Positions 1 to 9,292 are shown, counted from the stretch's first letter. The stretch is 64,000 bases of DNA from Zunongwangia atlantica 22II14-10F7 (GCF_002094855.1 NZ_ARYN01000006.1:1-64000); one strand, 5' to 3'. Numbers and translations are program-made. Notes: generated from the sequence alone by a model not told the origin.

Positions 1-117
1 AATATGCTGGATGCCAACTTCCGAAGAGAAAATTCCTTTTCAGAATTCATCGTTACCGATAGTCGTGTTTATCTACAACCAAGAACCGTTCTTTTGAAAA
101 TCGCTTATAAGCTGTAG
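1..117 (+). CDS. 3' end of an outer-membrane beta-barrel protein (partial)
   Basis: An open frame enters from the left edge and stops at TAG 115-117, leaving 38 residues. The last stretch alternates polar and hydrophobic residues and ends in LKIAYKL, which resembles the closing beta strand of a TonB-dependent receptor or other outer-membrane barrel. The family is an inference from this short tail only, since the rest lies outside the window. Confidence 0.5.
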   Translation, partial: NMLDANFRRENSFSEFIVTDSRVYLQPRTVLLKIAYKL

Positions 118-748
118 CCCGTTGCGCTGTTAGATTTTAGGCATGAGACCGCTTCGCTTTTAGGTATTAGAGTCTAGACTAGAGAGAATAGATATTTTTT
201 ATGTTGAATTTTGATTACAAAAACTTGTCACTTCGAGTGATTGCGAGTTTAGGAGCAATTGTATCGAGAAGTGGATCTTAGTCAGAATTTCAAAAAGAAT
301 GAAATTCAAGATTATATAATTTAGAAGTTAATTTTCGCTGAAAGCTGAACGCTAATAGCTAAAAGCTGTCAACAGTAAACCGTGAACTTTTCGTCATCTC
401 GACCAAGCCTCGCCGCAGGCAGGCGTAGTGGAGAGATCTTTTTCGAAACTATATCTAAATAGATTTCTCCATTGCGCTACGCTTCAGTCGAAATGACACT
501 CTTCTTCAGGATAAAATCCAGCCAATAGCTGATCGCTTGAAGCTGACAGCTAAAATAACTGTAAACCGTGAACTGTTAACTCAAAACTATATTCAAAACA
601 AAAGAAAAAACCGCTATAAATATTACGTTTTCTTTAATTCGGTTTTACCATTAGATTAAAATTCCTAAGAATGGGTAATTTAAGCAGATACCGACCGCTG
701 TTTTAGCAAAATTCCTTATTTTCGCACATCATTAGAAATTTTGAGGAA
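118..748. repeat. Gene-free gap with degenerate intergenic repeats
   Basis: No credible gene lies in these 631 bases. They hold a hairpin with arms at 229-234 and 268-273 (CACTTC/GAAGTG), a long imperfect inverted repeat with arms at about 393-438 and 461-497 (GTCATCTCGAC... against ...CGAAATGAC), and AGCTG-rich degenerate words near 340-370 and 520-555. The 18-mer at 146-163 recurs inverted at 6215-6232. Such GTCATTTCGA-type palindromes are, from general knowledge, common between genes in Flavobacteriia. A TATTTTCG box at 717-724 may be the ileS -7 element. Confidence 0.6.
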
Positions 749-3700
749 ATGAGCACAAAGTTCCCTGAATATAAAGGACTTGACTTGCCAAAAGTTGCAG
801 AGGAGACATTAAAGTATTGGAAAGAAAACCAAATATTTGAAAAGAGCATAAATTCACGTGAAGGTGAAAAGCCATTCATATTTTTCGAAGGGCCACCATC
901 GGCTAACGGATTGCCGGGGATTCACCACGTGATGGCAAGATCTATCAAAGATATTTTTTGTAGATATAAAACTCAAAAAGGATTTCAGGTAAAACGTAAA
1001 GCAGGTTGGGATACTCATGGTCTTCCGGTAGAGCTTGGCGTAGAAAAAGAACTTGGGATCACCAAAGAAGATATTGGCACTAAAATTAGTGTAGAGCAAT
1101 ATAACGAGGCTTGTAAAAATGCGGTAATGCGTTATACAGATATCTGGAACGACCTTACCGAGAAGATGGGATATTGGGTAGATATGGACGATCCTTATAT
1201 TACCTACAAGCCAAAATATATGGAGACGGTTTGGTATCTTTTAAAAGAGATCTACAACAAAGGTCTTATTTATAAAGGCTATACCATCCAGCCATATTCT
1301 CCAAAAGCGGGGACAGGTTTAAGTTCTCACGAGCTTAACCAACCGGGGACGTATCAGGATGTTTCAGATACTACGGTTACCGCAATGTTTAAAACTAAAA
1401 AAGAAACATTGCCGGCTGGTTTAAGCGAGCATGCAGAAGATGTTTTCTTTATTGCCTGGACAACTACTCCTTGGACGCTTCCATCAAACACCGCACTTAC
1501 TGTTGGGCCAAAGATCGAATATGTAACGGTTAAAACTTATAATCAATATACGTTTGAGCCTATTACGATTGTTGCGGCTAAGGAATTGGCACGTAAACAA
1601 TTCGATAAGAAATTTAAAGAAGTAGAAAGCGAAGAAGAGCTGAAAGCTTATAAAGAAGGAGATAAACATATTCCGTTCTTAATCGGCGAAACTTATATTG
1701 GAAAAGATCTTGTAGGTATCCAGTATGAGCAATTATTGCCATATACCTTGCCTTTCGAGAATCCTGAAAATGCATTTAGAGTAATTTCCGGAGACTTTGT
1801 AACTACAGAAGATGGTACCGGGATCGTACATACTTCGCCAACTTTTGGTGCAGATGATGCTATGGTTGCAAAACAGGCAACACCGCCGGTTCCGCCAATG
1901 TTGGTGAAAGACGAGAACGATAATTTAGTGCCTTTAGTAGATCTTCAGGGGAAATTTAGACCAGAAATGGGCGAATTTGCCGGCAAATATGTGAAGAACG
2001 AATATTATGATGATGCTGAAGTTCCAGAGAAATCTGTAGATGTAGAAATCGCGATTAAGCTGAAGGAGGAAAACAGGGCTTTTAAAGTTGAAAAATACGT
2101 ACACAGTTATCCAAACTGTTGGCGTACCGATAAGCCAATTTTATATTATCCATTAGATTCTTGGTTCATTAAGGTGACCGATGTTAAAGATCGTATGCAC
2201 GAGCTGAATACCGGAATCAACTGGAAACCAAAATCTACGGGAGAAGGGCGTTTTGGAAACTGGCTTGCCAATGCGAACGACTGGAATTTATCCCGAAGCC
2301 GATATTGGGGAATTCCGTTACCAATTTGGAGAACCGAAGATGGTAGAGAAGAAAAGATCATTGGATCGGTAGAAGAATTAAAAGTAGAGATCACCAAAGC
2401 TGTTGAAGCCGGAGTGATGGAAAAAGATATTTTTGCCGATTTCAAAATCGGTGATATGAGTGAAGAAAATTACGCTAATGTAGATCTTCACAAAAATGTG
2501 GTAGACACGATCACGTTGGTTTCTGATGCCGGGAAGCCAATGAAGCGTGAAGCAGATCTTATCGATGTTTGGTTCGATTCTGGTTCTATGCCGTATGCAC
2601 AATGGCACTACCCATTCGAAAATAAAGAAAAAGTAGAAAAAGACTGGCGTAAAGCCGATTTTATTGCTGAAGGTGTCGATCAAACCCGTGGATGGTTCTA
2701 TACTCTTCACGCGATCGCGACCATGACCTTTGATGATGTTGCTTATAAAAATGTAGTTTCAAACGGACTGGTTTTAGACAAAAACGGGCAAAAAATGTCC
2801 AAACGTCTTGGAAACGCCGTAGATCCATTCGAAACTTTATCGGTTTATGGTCCAGATGCTACGCGTTGGTATATGATTTCTAACGCGAATCCCTGGGATA
2901 ACCTAAAATTCGATATTGAAGGAATTGGTGAGGTAAGCCGTAAATTCTTCGGTACACTTTACAACACCTATTCGTTCTTTACATTATATGCAAACATCGA
3001 TAACTTTACCTATGCTGAAGCAGATGTTGCTTTAGAAGAACGTCCGGAAATCGATCGTTGGATTCTTTCAGAATTACATACGCTAATTCAGAAAGTAGAT
3101 AAGTTTTATGCTGAATACGAACCAACAAGAGCCACAAGAGCAATTTCAGAATTTGTTCAGGAAAACTTAAGTAACTGGTTCGTTAGATTAAGCCGAAGAA
3201 GATTCTGGAAAGGCGATTACGAGCAGGATAAGATTTCAGCATATCAAACTTTATACACTTGTTTGGAAACTGTAGCTAAGCTTGGTGCTCCTGTTGCTCC
3301 ATTTTTTATGGATGCCTTGTATAAAGATTTGAATAACACGACGAAAAAAGAGAATTACGATTCGGTTCACACCGCTTTATTCCCAGTTTTCGACGAAAAA
3401 TTTGTAGATAAATCTTTAGAGCGTAAGATGGAAAAGGCGCAAACAATTTCAAGTTTGGTGCTTTCTTTACGTAAAAAAGAAATGATAAAAGTAAGACAGC
3501 CACTGCAACGAATTATGATCCCAATCTTAGATAAAGAGCAGGGAGAAGAGATTTTAGCAGTACAGGATCTTATAAAATCTGAAGTAAACGTAAAAGAAGT
3601 CGAGTTAATCGACGATGCTTCAGGAATACTTGTTAAGCAGGTTAAACCTAACTTTAGGGTGCTTGGTCCACGTTTTGGAAAAGAAATGAAACCGGTGGTA

Positions 3701-4153
3701 AACAAGATCAATCAATTTGATGCGGGAGACATTGCTATCCTTGAGAAAGAGGGTAAAATAAATGTCGAAGTAAATGAAAAAATGATTATTTTGTCCATCG
3801 ATGAAGTTGAAATTTCTTCTCAGGATATCGAAGGATGGCTTGTGGCAAGCAGTGGCAATATAACTGTTGCACTAGACGTTAATATCTCGCCAGAGCTCAA
3901 AAAAGAAGGAGTGGCGAGAGAATTGGTAAATCGAATCCAGAATATGAGAAAAGATAATGGATTTGAAGTGACAGATACTATTAATGTGACCCTACAAAAG
4001 GACGGCATTGTCGAGGATGCTGTGAATAACAATATAACCTATATCAAAACCGAAACTTTAACTGCAACGCTCGAACTTGCAGAGGTAGTAAAAGATGGAG
4101 TAGATGTCGAATTTGACGATGTTACTACAAAATTATTAATCACAAAAAACTAA
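749..4153 (+). CDS. ileS: Isoleucyl-tRNA synthetase
   Basis: Class Ia aminoacyl-tRNA synthetase that charges tRNA-Ile in the cytoplasm. It has 1134 residues, typical of the long Bacteroidetes form. The ATP-binding HIGH signature appears as PGIHHVM at residues 56-62, and the KMSKR loop is at 682-686 (GQKMSKRLGNAVDP). Between them lies the CP1 editing domain, with TTPWTLPSNTAL and GTGIVHTSP. An anticodon-binding domain and a C-terminal extension follow. The ATG is preceded by GAGGAA, a rare purine-rich ribosome site in this window. The DksA-like gene follows after 7 bases, so the two are probably cotranscribed. Identity is secure. Confidence 0.98.
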   Translation: MSTKFPEYKGLDLPKVAEETLKYWKENQIFEKSINSREGEKPFIFFEGPPSANGLPGIHHVMARSIKDIFCRYKTQKGFQVKRKAGWDTHGLPVELGVEKELGITKEDIGTKISVEQYNEACKNAVMRYTDIWNDLTEKMGYWVDMDDPYITYKPKYMETVWYLLKEIYNKGLIYKGYTIQPYSPKAGTGLSSHELNQPGTYQDVSDTTVTAMFKTKKETLPAGLSEHAEDVFFIAWTTTPWTLPSNTALTVGPKIEYVTVKTYNQYTFEPITIVAAKELARKQFDKKFKEVESEEELKAYKEGDKHIPFLIGETYIGKDLVGIQYEQLLPYTLPFENPENAFRVISGDFVTTEDGTGIVHTSPTFGADDAMVAKQATPPVPPMLVKDENDNLVPLVDLQGKFRPEMGEFAGKYVKNEYYDDAEVPEKSVDVEIAIKLKEENRAFKVEKYVHSYPNCWRTDKPILYYPLDSWFIKVTDVKDRMHELNTGINWKPKSTGEGRFGNWLANANDWNLSRSRYWGIPLPIWRTEDGREEKIIGSVEELKVEITKAVEAGVMEKDIFADFKIGDMSEENYANVDLHKNVVDTITLVSDAGKPMKREADLIDVWFDSGSMPYAQWHYPFENKEKVEKDWRKADFIAEGVDQTRGWFYTLHAIATMTFDDVAYKNVVSNGLVLDKNGQKMSKRLGNAVDPFETLSVYGPDATRWYMISNANPWDNLKFDIEGIGEVSRKFFGTLYNTYSFFTLYANIDNFTYAEADVALEERPEIDRWILSELHTLIQKVDKFYAEYEPTRATRAISEFVQENLSNWFVRLSRRRFWKGDYEQDKISAYQTLYTCLETVAKLGAPVAPFFMDALYKDLNNTTKKENYDSVHTALFPVFDEKFVDKSLERKMEKAQTISSLVLSLRKKEMIKVRQPLQRIMIPILDKEQGEEILAVQDLIKSEVNVKEVELIDDASGILVKQVKPNFRVLGPRFGKEMKPVVNKINQFDAGDIAILEKEGKINVEVNEKMIILSIDEVEISSQDIEGWLVASSGNITVALDVNISPELKKEGVARELVNRIQNMRKDNGFEVTDTINVTLQKDGIVEDAVNNNITYIKTETLTATLELAEVVKDGVDVEFDDVTTKLLITKN

Positions 4154-4160
4154 GCAGCTT

Positions 4161-4544
4161 ATGTCAACCGAAGTAAAAGAGCGTTTTAGCGATGCAGAAT
4201 TGGCCGAATTTAAGGAGCTAATCCAGGGCAAGATCGCCAAAGCCAAAGAACAACTAGAGATTTACCAAAATGCTTATAAAAACGACGGGAACAACGGTAC
4301 AGACGATACGTCCCCAACGTTCAAGGCATTTGAAGAAGGTAGTGAAACCATGAGTAAAGAAGCAAACTCTCAATTGGCAATTCGCCAGGAGAAATTTATT
4401 CGTGATCTTAAAAACGCTTTAATGCGTATAGAGAACAAAACTTATGGCGTATGCCGCGTTACCGGAAAATTAATTAATAAAGAGCGTTTAAAGCTGGTTC
4501 CCCATGCCACTTTAAGTATCGAGGCTAAAAATATGCAACGATAA
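4161..4544 (+). CDS. TraR/DksA family transcriptional regulator with degenerate zinc finger
   Basis: 127 residues with an N-terminal coiled-coil region (about 8-90) and the C-terminal YGVCRVTGK segment typical of DksA/TraR proteins. Family members bind RNA polymerase through the secondary channel and modulate transcription, often together with ppGpp. Only one of the four zinc-binding cysteines remains (C98). The second is threonine, and the last pair is replaced within PHATLSIEAK. The fold is therefore probably held without zinc. It sits 7 bases after ileS and before a strong terminator, which makes an ileS-dksA transcript likely. The family is clear, but its targets are unknown. Confidence 0.9.
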   Translation: MSTEVKERFSDAELAEFKELIQGKIAKAKEQLEIYQNAYKNDGNNGTDDTSPTFKAFEEGSETMSKEANSQLAIRQEKFIRDLKNALMRIENKTYGVCRVTGKLINKERLKLVPHATLSIEAKNMQR

Positions 4545-4624
4545 AATATTTTACGCTTTAACCAGGCTTGTTTATTTATTAATAAATAAGCCCGGTGTAA
4601 CAAGAAATTATTTAATCGAAAATT

Positions 4625-4653
4625 AAACGCTCCCATTTTAAGGAGCGTTTTTT
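4625..4653 (+). terminator. Rho-independent terminator after the DksA-like gene
   Basis: A perfect 9-bp stem AAACGCTCC (4625-4633) / GGAGCGTTT (4642-4650) with an 8-base loop runs into a T tract. It lies about 80 bases after the stop codon. A weaker AT-rich hairpin precedes it near 4566-4592. Confidence 0.85.
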
Positions 4654-4667
4654 GTTCTATAAATAGT

Positions 4668-5300
4668 ATGAAAATAGCTAATCGATATTCGATGTTTTTA
4701 ATGTGTTTTTTTATAGGCACGCTTTTTATGCTTGCTCAGAAAGACACGCAAAATATCTTAACTTCAGATTTTAATGAAGTTGTTATCGATGCAGATGAGG
4801 TTTTTAAAATCAATATCATTAGTGAAAATCGTGAGACTTTACAATACAAAACCCATTCTGAAGGTGAGTATTTTAATGACATTAGGTTAAAAACCAGCCT
4901 TAAAAATGATAAGCTTTTTATCGAAACTCAGTATCCAGAGCAATTAGTGGGAGGATTTGATAAACTAAGTGCTCATAAGGTGTTTTCGCTAGAATTAGAT
5001 CTTTATTTGCCTGAAAATAAGTTACTGATTATTAGCTCTAATTCGGCTTCTTTGATTGTTTCTGGAAAATTCGAGAGTTTTTCAGCTAATTTGCAGCGTG
5101 GTTATTGTAATTTGAAGGATTTTGAAGGAAATGCAAGAATAAATACCTATAAAGGTGATATTGATGCTGAAGTTGTTTCCGGAGAAATAATAGCAAATAG
5201 CAGGCATGGTAAAGTTTTGGTGGATAAAAATCTCTACGGAATGCATCAAATTAAACTAACTTCAATTAATGGTGACATAAGCGTGCGAAAAACTAAATAA
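4668..5300 (+). CDS. Secreted DUF4097-like protein
   Basis: 210 residues starting with a signal peptide (hydrophobic core FLMCFFIGTLFMLA, cleavage near AQK). The rest is rich in short beta strands with repeated turns (LIISSNSASLIVSGKFESF, DIDAEVVSGEIIANS). This resembles the beta-helical putative adhesin family DUF4097, probably exported to the periplasm or surface. It sits between ileS-dksA and lspA but follows a terminator, so it should have its own promoter. An alternative start is the ATG at 4692, which would shorten the signal peptide. The family call is by pattern only; function is unknown. Confidence 0.7.
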   Translation: MKIANRYSMFLMCFFIGTLFMLAQKDTQNILTSDFNEVVIDADEVFKINIISENRETLQYKTHSEGEYFNDIRLKTSLKNDKLFIETQYPEQLVGGFDKLSAHKVFSLELDLYLPENKLLIISSNSASLIVSGKFESFSANLQRGYCNLKDFEGNARINTYKGDIDAEVVSGEIIANSRHGKVLVDKNLYGMHQIKLTSINGDISVRKTK

Positions 5301-5306
5301 TATTAG

Positions 5307-5314
5307 TATTTTTG
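5307..5314 (+). promoter_or_regulatory. Putative -7 box for lspA
   Basis: TATTTTTG fits the Bacteroidetes -7 consensus TAnnTTTG and lies 23 bases before the lspA ATG. No clear TTG -33 element stands at the expected spacing, so support is moderate. Confidence 0.4.
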
Positions 5315-5337
5315 GTGCGTTTTTAACAAAAAAAGAA

Positions 5338-5946
5338 ATGTCTTTAAAGAAAGCAGGCCTAATAATATTTATAGTTCTTTTAATCGATCAGATTTCTAAA
5401 ATTTACATCAAAACACATTTTAAACTTGGTGGCGAAGTTGAAGTTTTTGACTGGTTTAGAATCCTTTTTGTTGAAAACGAAGGTATGGCCTGGGGAACCA
5501 AAATTCCCGGACAATACGGTAAACTAGCGCTTACCCTTTTTAGATTAGTGGCAATTTTTGGTATTGGTTACTGGTTGGTAGATTCGGTTAAGAAAAATGG
5601 AAGCCGAATTTTAATTACCTCTATCGCGTTAATTTTTGCCGGTGCTTTTGGAAATATCATCGATTCTGTTTTCTACGGAATAACTTTTAGCGACAGTTAT
5701 AACAAAATAGCGACCTTTTTACCTGAAGGTGGTGGCTACGGAACACTTTTTCACGGAAAAGTGGTAGATATGCTTTATTTCCCTTTATATGAAGGTTACT
5801 TGCCAGACTGGATTCCTTTTTGGGGCGGTAAATTCTTTACATTTTTTGAGCCCGTTTTTAATATTGCCGATTCTTCGATAAGTATTGGAGTGGTTTTACT
5901 ACTGTTATTTAATAAAAGAGCTTTCCCGAAAGAAGAGAAAGAGTAG
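5338..5946 (+). CDS. lspA: Lipoprotein signal peptidase II
   Basis: Inner-membrane aspartyl protease that removes signal peptides from prolipoproteins. Four hydrophobic helices are visible at about 5-22, 66-82, 91-106 and 179-192. The family signatures are present: VENEGMAWG near 45-53, GNIID (105-109), VVDM with catalytic D144, and FNIAD with catalytic D178. At 202 residues it is longer than the enterobacterial enzyme because of an insert between about 112 and 140 and a loop at 148-170, as is usual in Bacteroidetes. Many predicted lipoproteins in this window would be its substrates. Confidence 0.96.
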   Translation: MSLKKAGLIIFIVLLIDQISKIYIKTHFKLGGEVEVFDWFRILFVENEGMAWGTKIPGQYGKLALTLFRLVAIFGIGYWLVDSVKKNGSRILITSIALIFAGAFGNIIDSVFYGITFSDSYNKIATFLPEGGGYGTLFHGKVVDMLYFPLYEGYLPDWIPFWGGKFFTFFEPVFNIADSSISIGVVLLLLFNKRAFPKEEKE

Positions 5947-6244
5947 TTAGTTAGCATTGAGCGGTGAAGAGTTTACAGATATGCTAGTCTTACTAGCTGT
6001 AAGCTTTTAGCGGTCAGCTATCAGCCTTATGAAATGCTGAATTAAGCTTGCTGCCGGCTGCATGTTCGAAATGATAAGAATTCTTCATTAAAAATTTATA
6101 TTGATATTTCAATCCTGATTTCTTCTGCTGTATCCTATTTTCTGAAAAGAAATTGATACAGAATAATAGCAATTATCAAATCATCACATTACCACATTTT
6201 CAAATTGAAGAATTCTAAAAGCGAAGCGGTCTATATTCTAAACT
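5947..6244. repeat. Gap with repeat remnants
   Basis: No gene is visible in these 298 bases. AGCTG-rich degenerate words occupy about 5985-6025. A fragment at 6045-6074, ending TTCGAAATGAT, resembles one arm of the inverted repeat at 393-497. The 18-mer at 6215-6232 is the exact reverse complement of 146-163. Repeat debris therefore brackets the ileS-lspA block. Confidence 0.55.
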
Positions 6245-6808
6245 CTAAAATCTATACACCTGTTTGGGAGTAATGCAATAATCAAGCGGAATGTCACTGG
6301 TGTAAACATCTTCGAAAGCCTCTTCAGCTTCAAAAAATGAGAGTCCTATTTTAATAATATCGGGTTTGCAGGTGCTTAAAAATTTATCGTAATAACCTTT
6401 TCCGTAACCAATTCGATGGCCATTTTTATCGAAAGCAAGTAAAGGCACAAAAACCACGTCTATTTTTTCTGAAGGAATTTCAATGCCATCTACAGGTTCG
6501 GGAATATTCCACCTGTTTTTTTTGATTTTGGTAGTTTCGGTAAGTAAATAATTGATCAGGTTATTGTGTTCAATATCAGTTCTGGGAATTACCACATTTT
6601 TATCCTTCCCCTGAAGAATATGTAAAATAAATTCGGTGTCCACCTCTTTTTGTTCAGCAATACTTAAGAACAGGTGATAAAAATCACCCTCCCAAACATC
6701 TAATTTCAGCAGATTATTAGCGATCTCTAAACTGAATTCTTCAATAGCTTCCGTAGAAAGGGCGGTACGTAAAGCCTTGTATTTTTTACGCAGTTCGGTT
6801 TTATTCAT
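6245..6808 (-). CDS. 5-formyltetrahydrofolate cyclo-ligase
   Basis: 187 residues, the usual length. The enzyme uses ATP to convert 5-formyl-THF to 5,10-methenyl-THF in the cytoplasm. The family signature GYGKGYYDKFL lies near residues 135-145, preceded by VVFVPLLAFDKNGHRIG, and the N-terminal basic KTELRKKYKALR helix is typical. It overlaps the 3' end of the aspartoacylase-like gene upstream by 8 bases, so it is the last gene of a four-gene minus-strand operon. Its link to the RimK system is not obvious and may be only transcriptional. Confidence 0.94.
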   Translation of the reverse strand: MNKTELRKKYKALRTALSTEAIEEFSLEIANNLLKLDVWEGDFYHLFLSIAEQKEVDTEFILHILQGKDKNVVIPRTDIEHNNLINYLLTETTKIKKNRWNIPEPVDGIEIPSEKIDVVFVPLLAFDKNGHRIGYGKGYYDKFLSTCKPDIIKIGLSFFEAEEAFEDVYTSDIPLDYCITPKQVYRF

Positions 6809-7787
6809 CGGTCACTTTTGAAGCTGTTGAAATATGAAAAATAGCATCACCCTGATACACGATAGGAGCTTCGTTCACATTAATAATATAACCCTGGTTT
6901 CTGGACTTTATTTTATGCCTAAATTTTCCATAAGGATCTGTGATCGTTCCAATATATTCACCTTTTTCAACAAACTTTCCGCATGGAATTTTAAGATGTA
7001 ATAGTCCACTATATTTTGCACGCATCCAGGTGGTATTCTCAATCAAAATTGGCTCGGTATGCGCATTTGGAAGTTCAAATCTAGACTTTAACATATCCAG
7101 GTGGTCCAAGATTCTCATAGTGCCTTCAACTCCCTGTCTTGCGATTTCTTTGTTGCTATCCTGAGATTTCCCACCTTCAAAAAGTAGAATAGGGATGCCC
7201 ATTTTAGAACAGGTTTCACGATAGGATTTTGTAATCGTCGTAGAAACGATGGTAAACGGCGCTTTAAAGATATTCGCTAACTCGATACTATGTTTATCTC
7301 CTTTTTTAACGCGGATCTGCGCTACGTTAAAACGGCTTGCACCACCGGTATGAAAATCCAGACAAAAATCTGCAATTGGTAAAATTTCCTGAACGAACTG
7401 AAATGCAAATCTACCGGCAAGCGATCCGTTTTTTGTTCCCGGGAACATACGATTTAGGTCGCGACCATCGGGAAATTCTCGCGTCATATTTAAAAAACCA
7501 AAAACGTTCACCACCGGAATACAAATAGTGGTGCCGCATTTAGGTTTATTGATTTCTTTACTTATTAATTGTCTTACGATTTCTACCCCGTTAAGCTCGT
7601 CACCGTGAATACCCGCAGTAATTAAAACCACAGGTCCCGGATTTTTAGAGCGCTCTATAATCACAGGAACTTCAACAGAAGTTGTGGTATAAAGTTTCGC
7701 CATATTAAGGTTAATTGTGGCGCTTTTACCGGGTAGGATCTTTTTTCCCAGAATTTCCAGGACGTTGTCTTTGGTGATTTGAGGCAT
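6801..7787 (-). CDS. Succinylglutamate desuccinylase/aspartoacylase family metallohydrolase
   Basis: 328-residue zinc carboxypeptidase-like amidohydrolase. Expected zinc ligands are H61 and E64 in GIHGDELNG and H146 in DFHTGG, and E204 in LFEGGKS is the likely catalytic base. The C-terminal part (about 245-320) carries a beta-barrel-like GKFVEKGEYIGTITDPYGK segment. Family members cleave N-acyl amino acids. Directly downstream of rimK (8-base gap), it is more likely to act on glutamate- or acyl-amino-acid-modified products than in arginine catabolism, for which no other gene is present. The substrate is inference. Confidence 0.88.
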   Translation of the reverse strand: MPQITKDNVLEILGKKILPGKSATINLNMAKLYTTTSVEVPVIIERSKNPGPVVLITAGIHGDELNGVEIVRQLISKEINKPKCGTTICIPVVNVFGFLNMTREFPDGRDLNRMFPGTKNGSLAGRFAFQFVQEILPIADFCLDFHTGGASRFNVAQIRVKKGDKHSIELANIFKAPFTIVSTTITKSYRETCSKMGIPILLFEGGKSQDSNKEIARQGVEGTMRILDHLDMLKSRFELPNAHTEPILIENTTWMRAKYSGLLHLKIPCGKFVEKGEYIGTITDPYGKFRHKIKSRNQGYIINVNEAPIVYQGDAIFHISTASKVTDE

Positions 7788-7795
7788 AAATTAAA

Positions 7796-8668
7796 TTAGG
7801 CGTGTTTTTCGATATATCGAATAATGGTTTTAGCGATATCTTTTCCGGTAGCTTTTTCGATGCCTTCTAAACCTGGTGAAGAATTTACTTCAAGGATTAA
7901 AGGTCCACGAGAACTTTGTATCATATCTACCCCGGCAACACCAAGCCCCATGGCTTTAGTAGCTTTTACCGCTGCGATTTCTTCTTCGTCACTAAGCTCG
8001 ATAGATTCTGCGCTACCACCACGATGCAGGTTAGAGCGGAATTCTCCTTCTTTACCCTGTCTTTTCATCGCGCCAACTACATGACCATCTACTACAAAAG
8101 CTCTAATATCTGCACCTTTCGCTTCTTTGATAAACTCTTGTACAATTACACGAGCCTGTAAACCATTAAATGCCTCGATAACAGATTCGGCTGCATTTTT
8201 GGTTTCAGCAAGAACAACACCAACACCTTGTGTTCCTTCTAGCAATTTAATAACTAATGGTGGCCCGCCAACCTGACTAATAACTCCTGAAACATCTCTG
8301 GAATAATTAGTAAATACTGTTTTTGGAAGACCAATTTTAGCGCGAGAAAGTACCTGTAAACTTCTTAATTTATCGCGACTTCTAACTAAAGCCTCGCTAT
8401 CTGTGGTTGTAAATGCACCCATCATTTCGAACTGGCGAACTACCGCAGTACCATAAAAAGTAACCGAAGAACCAATTCTTGGGATAATAGCATCTACATC
8501 TTTTATATATTTTCCCTTAAAATAGATGTTAGGGTTTCTCCTTTCAATCACAATATCACACTTTAAAGGGTCTACAACCTCTACGGTGTGTTTGCGTTTC
8601 ATGGCCGCTTCAACAAGTCGTTTTGTTGAGTATAGTTGCGAATTTCTGGAAAGGATTTTAATGTTCAT
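7796..8668 (-). CDS. rimK: RimK-type ATP-grasp ligase
   Basis: ATP-grasp ligase of the RimK family, which adds glutamate residues to a protein C terminus, classically ribosomal protein S6. The 290 residues include the ATP-grasp core with [11 protein letters not shown], the [15 protein letters not shown] strand, and the metal-binding [28 protein letters not shown] end. An ATG 33 bases further upstream is in frame, but MNIKILSRN at 8668 is the natural family start and reduces overlap with the upstream gene to 11 bases. It is flanked by a retropepsin-like rimB and an aspartoacylase-like gene, matching a ribosomal modification cluster. Confidence 0.94.
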   Translation of the reverse strand: MNIKILSRNSQLYSTKRLVEAAMKRKHTVEVVDPLKCDIVIERRNPNIYFKGKYIKDVDAIIPRIGSSVTFYGTAVVRQFEMMGAFTTTDSEALVRSRDKLRSLQVLSRAKIGLPKTVFTNYSRDVSGVISQVGGPPLVIKLLEGTQGVGVVLAETKNAAESVIEAFNGLQARVIVQEFIKEAKGADIRAFVVDGHVVGAMKRQGKEGEFRSNLHRGGSAESIELSDEEEIAAVKATKAMGLGVAGVDMIQSSRGPLILEVNSSPGLEGIEKATGKDIAKTIIRYIEKHA

Positions 8669-9104
8669 TTGTTTGGTGTTGATTGTTAAATGATAAATCA
8701 ATTAGTTGTGGATCCACAATAAATTTGTTGCTTAAAAATTTTCGTCCTAAAAGAACAGGGAAACGCATTTCCTGGCGTGAAGACAAAGAAAGCGAAATTT
8801 TATAAGTTTTATTAAAAAGCTTAATCTTAGAATCGATCTGGTAGCGCTTCTGGATCATCCCATTGCTGCTGCGAACAAAAATAATATCGTAGTCTTTAAA
8901 AATGAATTCTTTACCGTTGTATTGCTCGTGCTCTTCATCTAGAAATTTACAGTATAAAACTTCATCTTTTTCTACAATTTCGTCACAGTGAATCGAAGAT
9001 GTGTAAGCGCCGGTATCGATTTTTACCGAAATTCCTTCGAGATCTAAAACAGGGAAATCTGCTTTATCAAAACGTCCAATAATTGTTTTTTTGCTCTCGC
9101 TCAT
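8658..9104 (-). CDS. RimB-like retropepsin-type protease (COG4067)
   Basis: 148 residues of the family usually labelled ATP-dependent zinc protease, which has a retropepsin-like fold. The aspartyl motif is [14 protein letters not shown] with D30, and [18 protein letters not shown] near the C terminus is the family's second signature. In pseudomonads a protein of this type, RimB, trims the glutamate tail made by RimK. As first gene of the operon, overlapping rimK, it probably forms the opposing activity here. The family is clear; the trimming role is inferred from context. Confidence 0.88.
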   Translation of the reverse strand: MSESKKTIIGRFDKADFPVLDLEGISVKIDTGAYTSSIHCDEIVEKDEVLYCKFLDEEHEQYNGKEFIFKDYDIIFVRSSNGMIQKRYQIDSKIKLFNKTYKISLSLSSRQEMRFPVLLGRKFLSNKFIVDPQLIDLSFNNQHQTNEH

Positions 9105-9279
9105 ATACCCAAGATAGCCAAAATAAATGTTTTATAGTTTTAAGGAATTATAAAATACCTTTAAAACTGCGAATTTCAGTAATACAATCGAGATTCAGAA
9201 ATAAAAATTGATCGAACTAAGCGTATAAAAATTACCTCAATTTTTATCGAAAATCTTCTCATTAGCCCCAAAGATATTT

Positions 9280-9287
9280 TAAATTTG
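9280..9287 (+). promoter_or_regulatory. -7 box placed 5 bases before the uvrC ATG
   Basis: TAAATTTG matches TAnnTTTG exactly and is followed by AAGTG and then the ATG at 9293. If used, transcription would begin at or next to the start codon, giving a leaderless message. The same 5-base spacing is found before hflX. No TTG -33 element is evident. Confidence 0.4.
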
Positions 9288-9292
9288 AAGTG

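Noticed and set aside
854-3711. Several open frames on the minus strand inside ileS
   Set aside because: They lie opposite a complete ileS, lack recognisable domains and follow from its codon use.
8669-8701. Longer N terminus for RimK
   Set aside because: It increases overlap with the upstream gene and adds residues that do not resemble the family; MNIKILSRN is the natural start.
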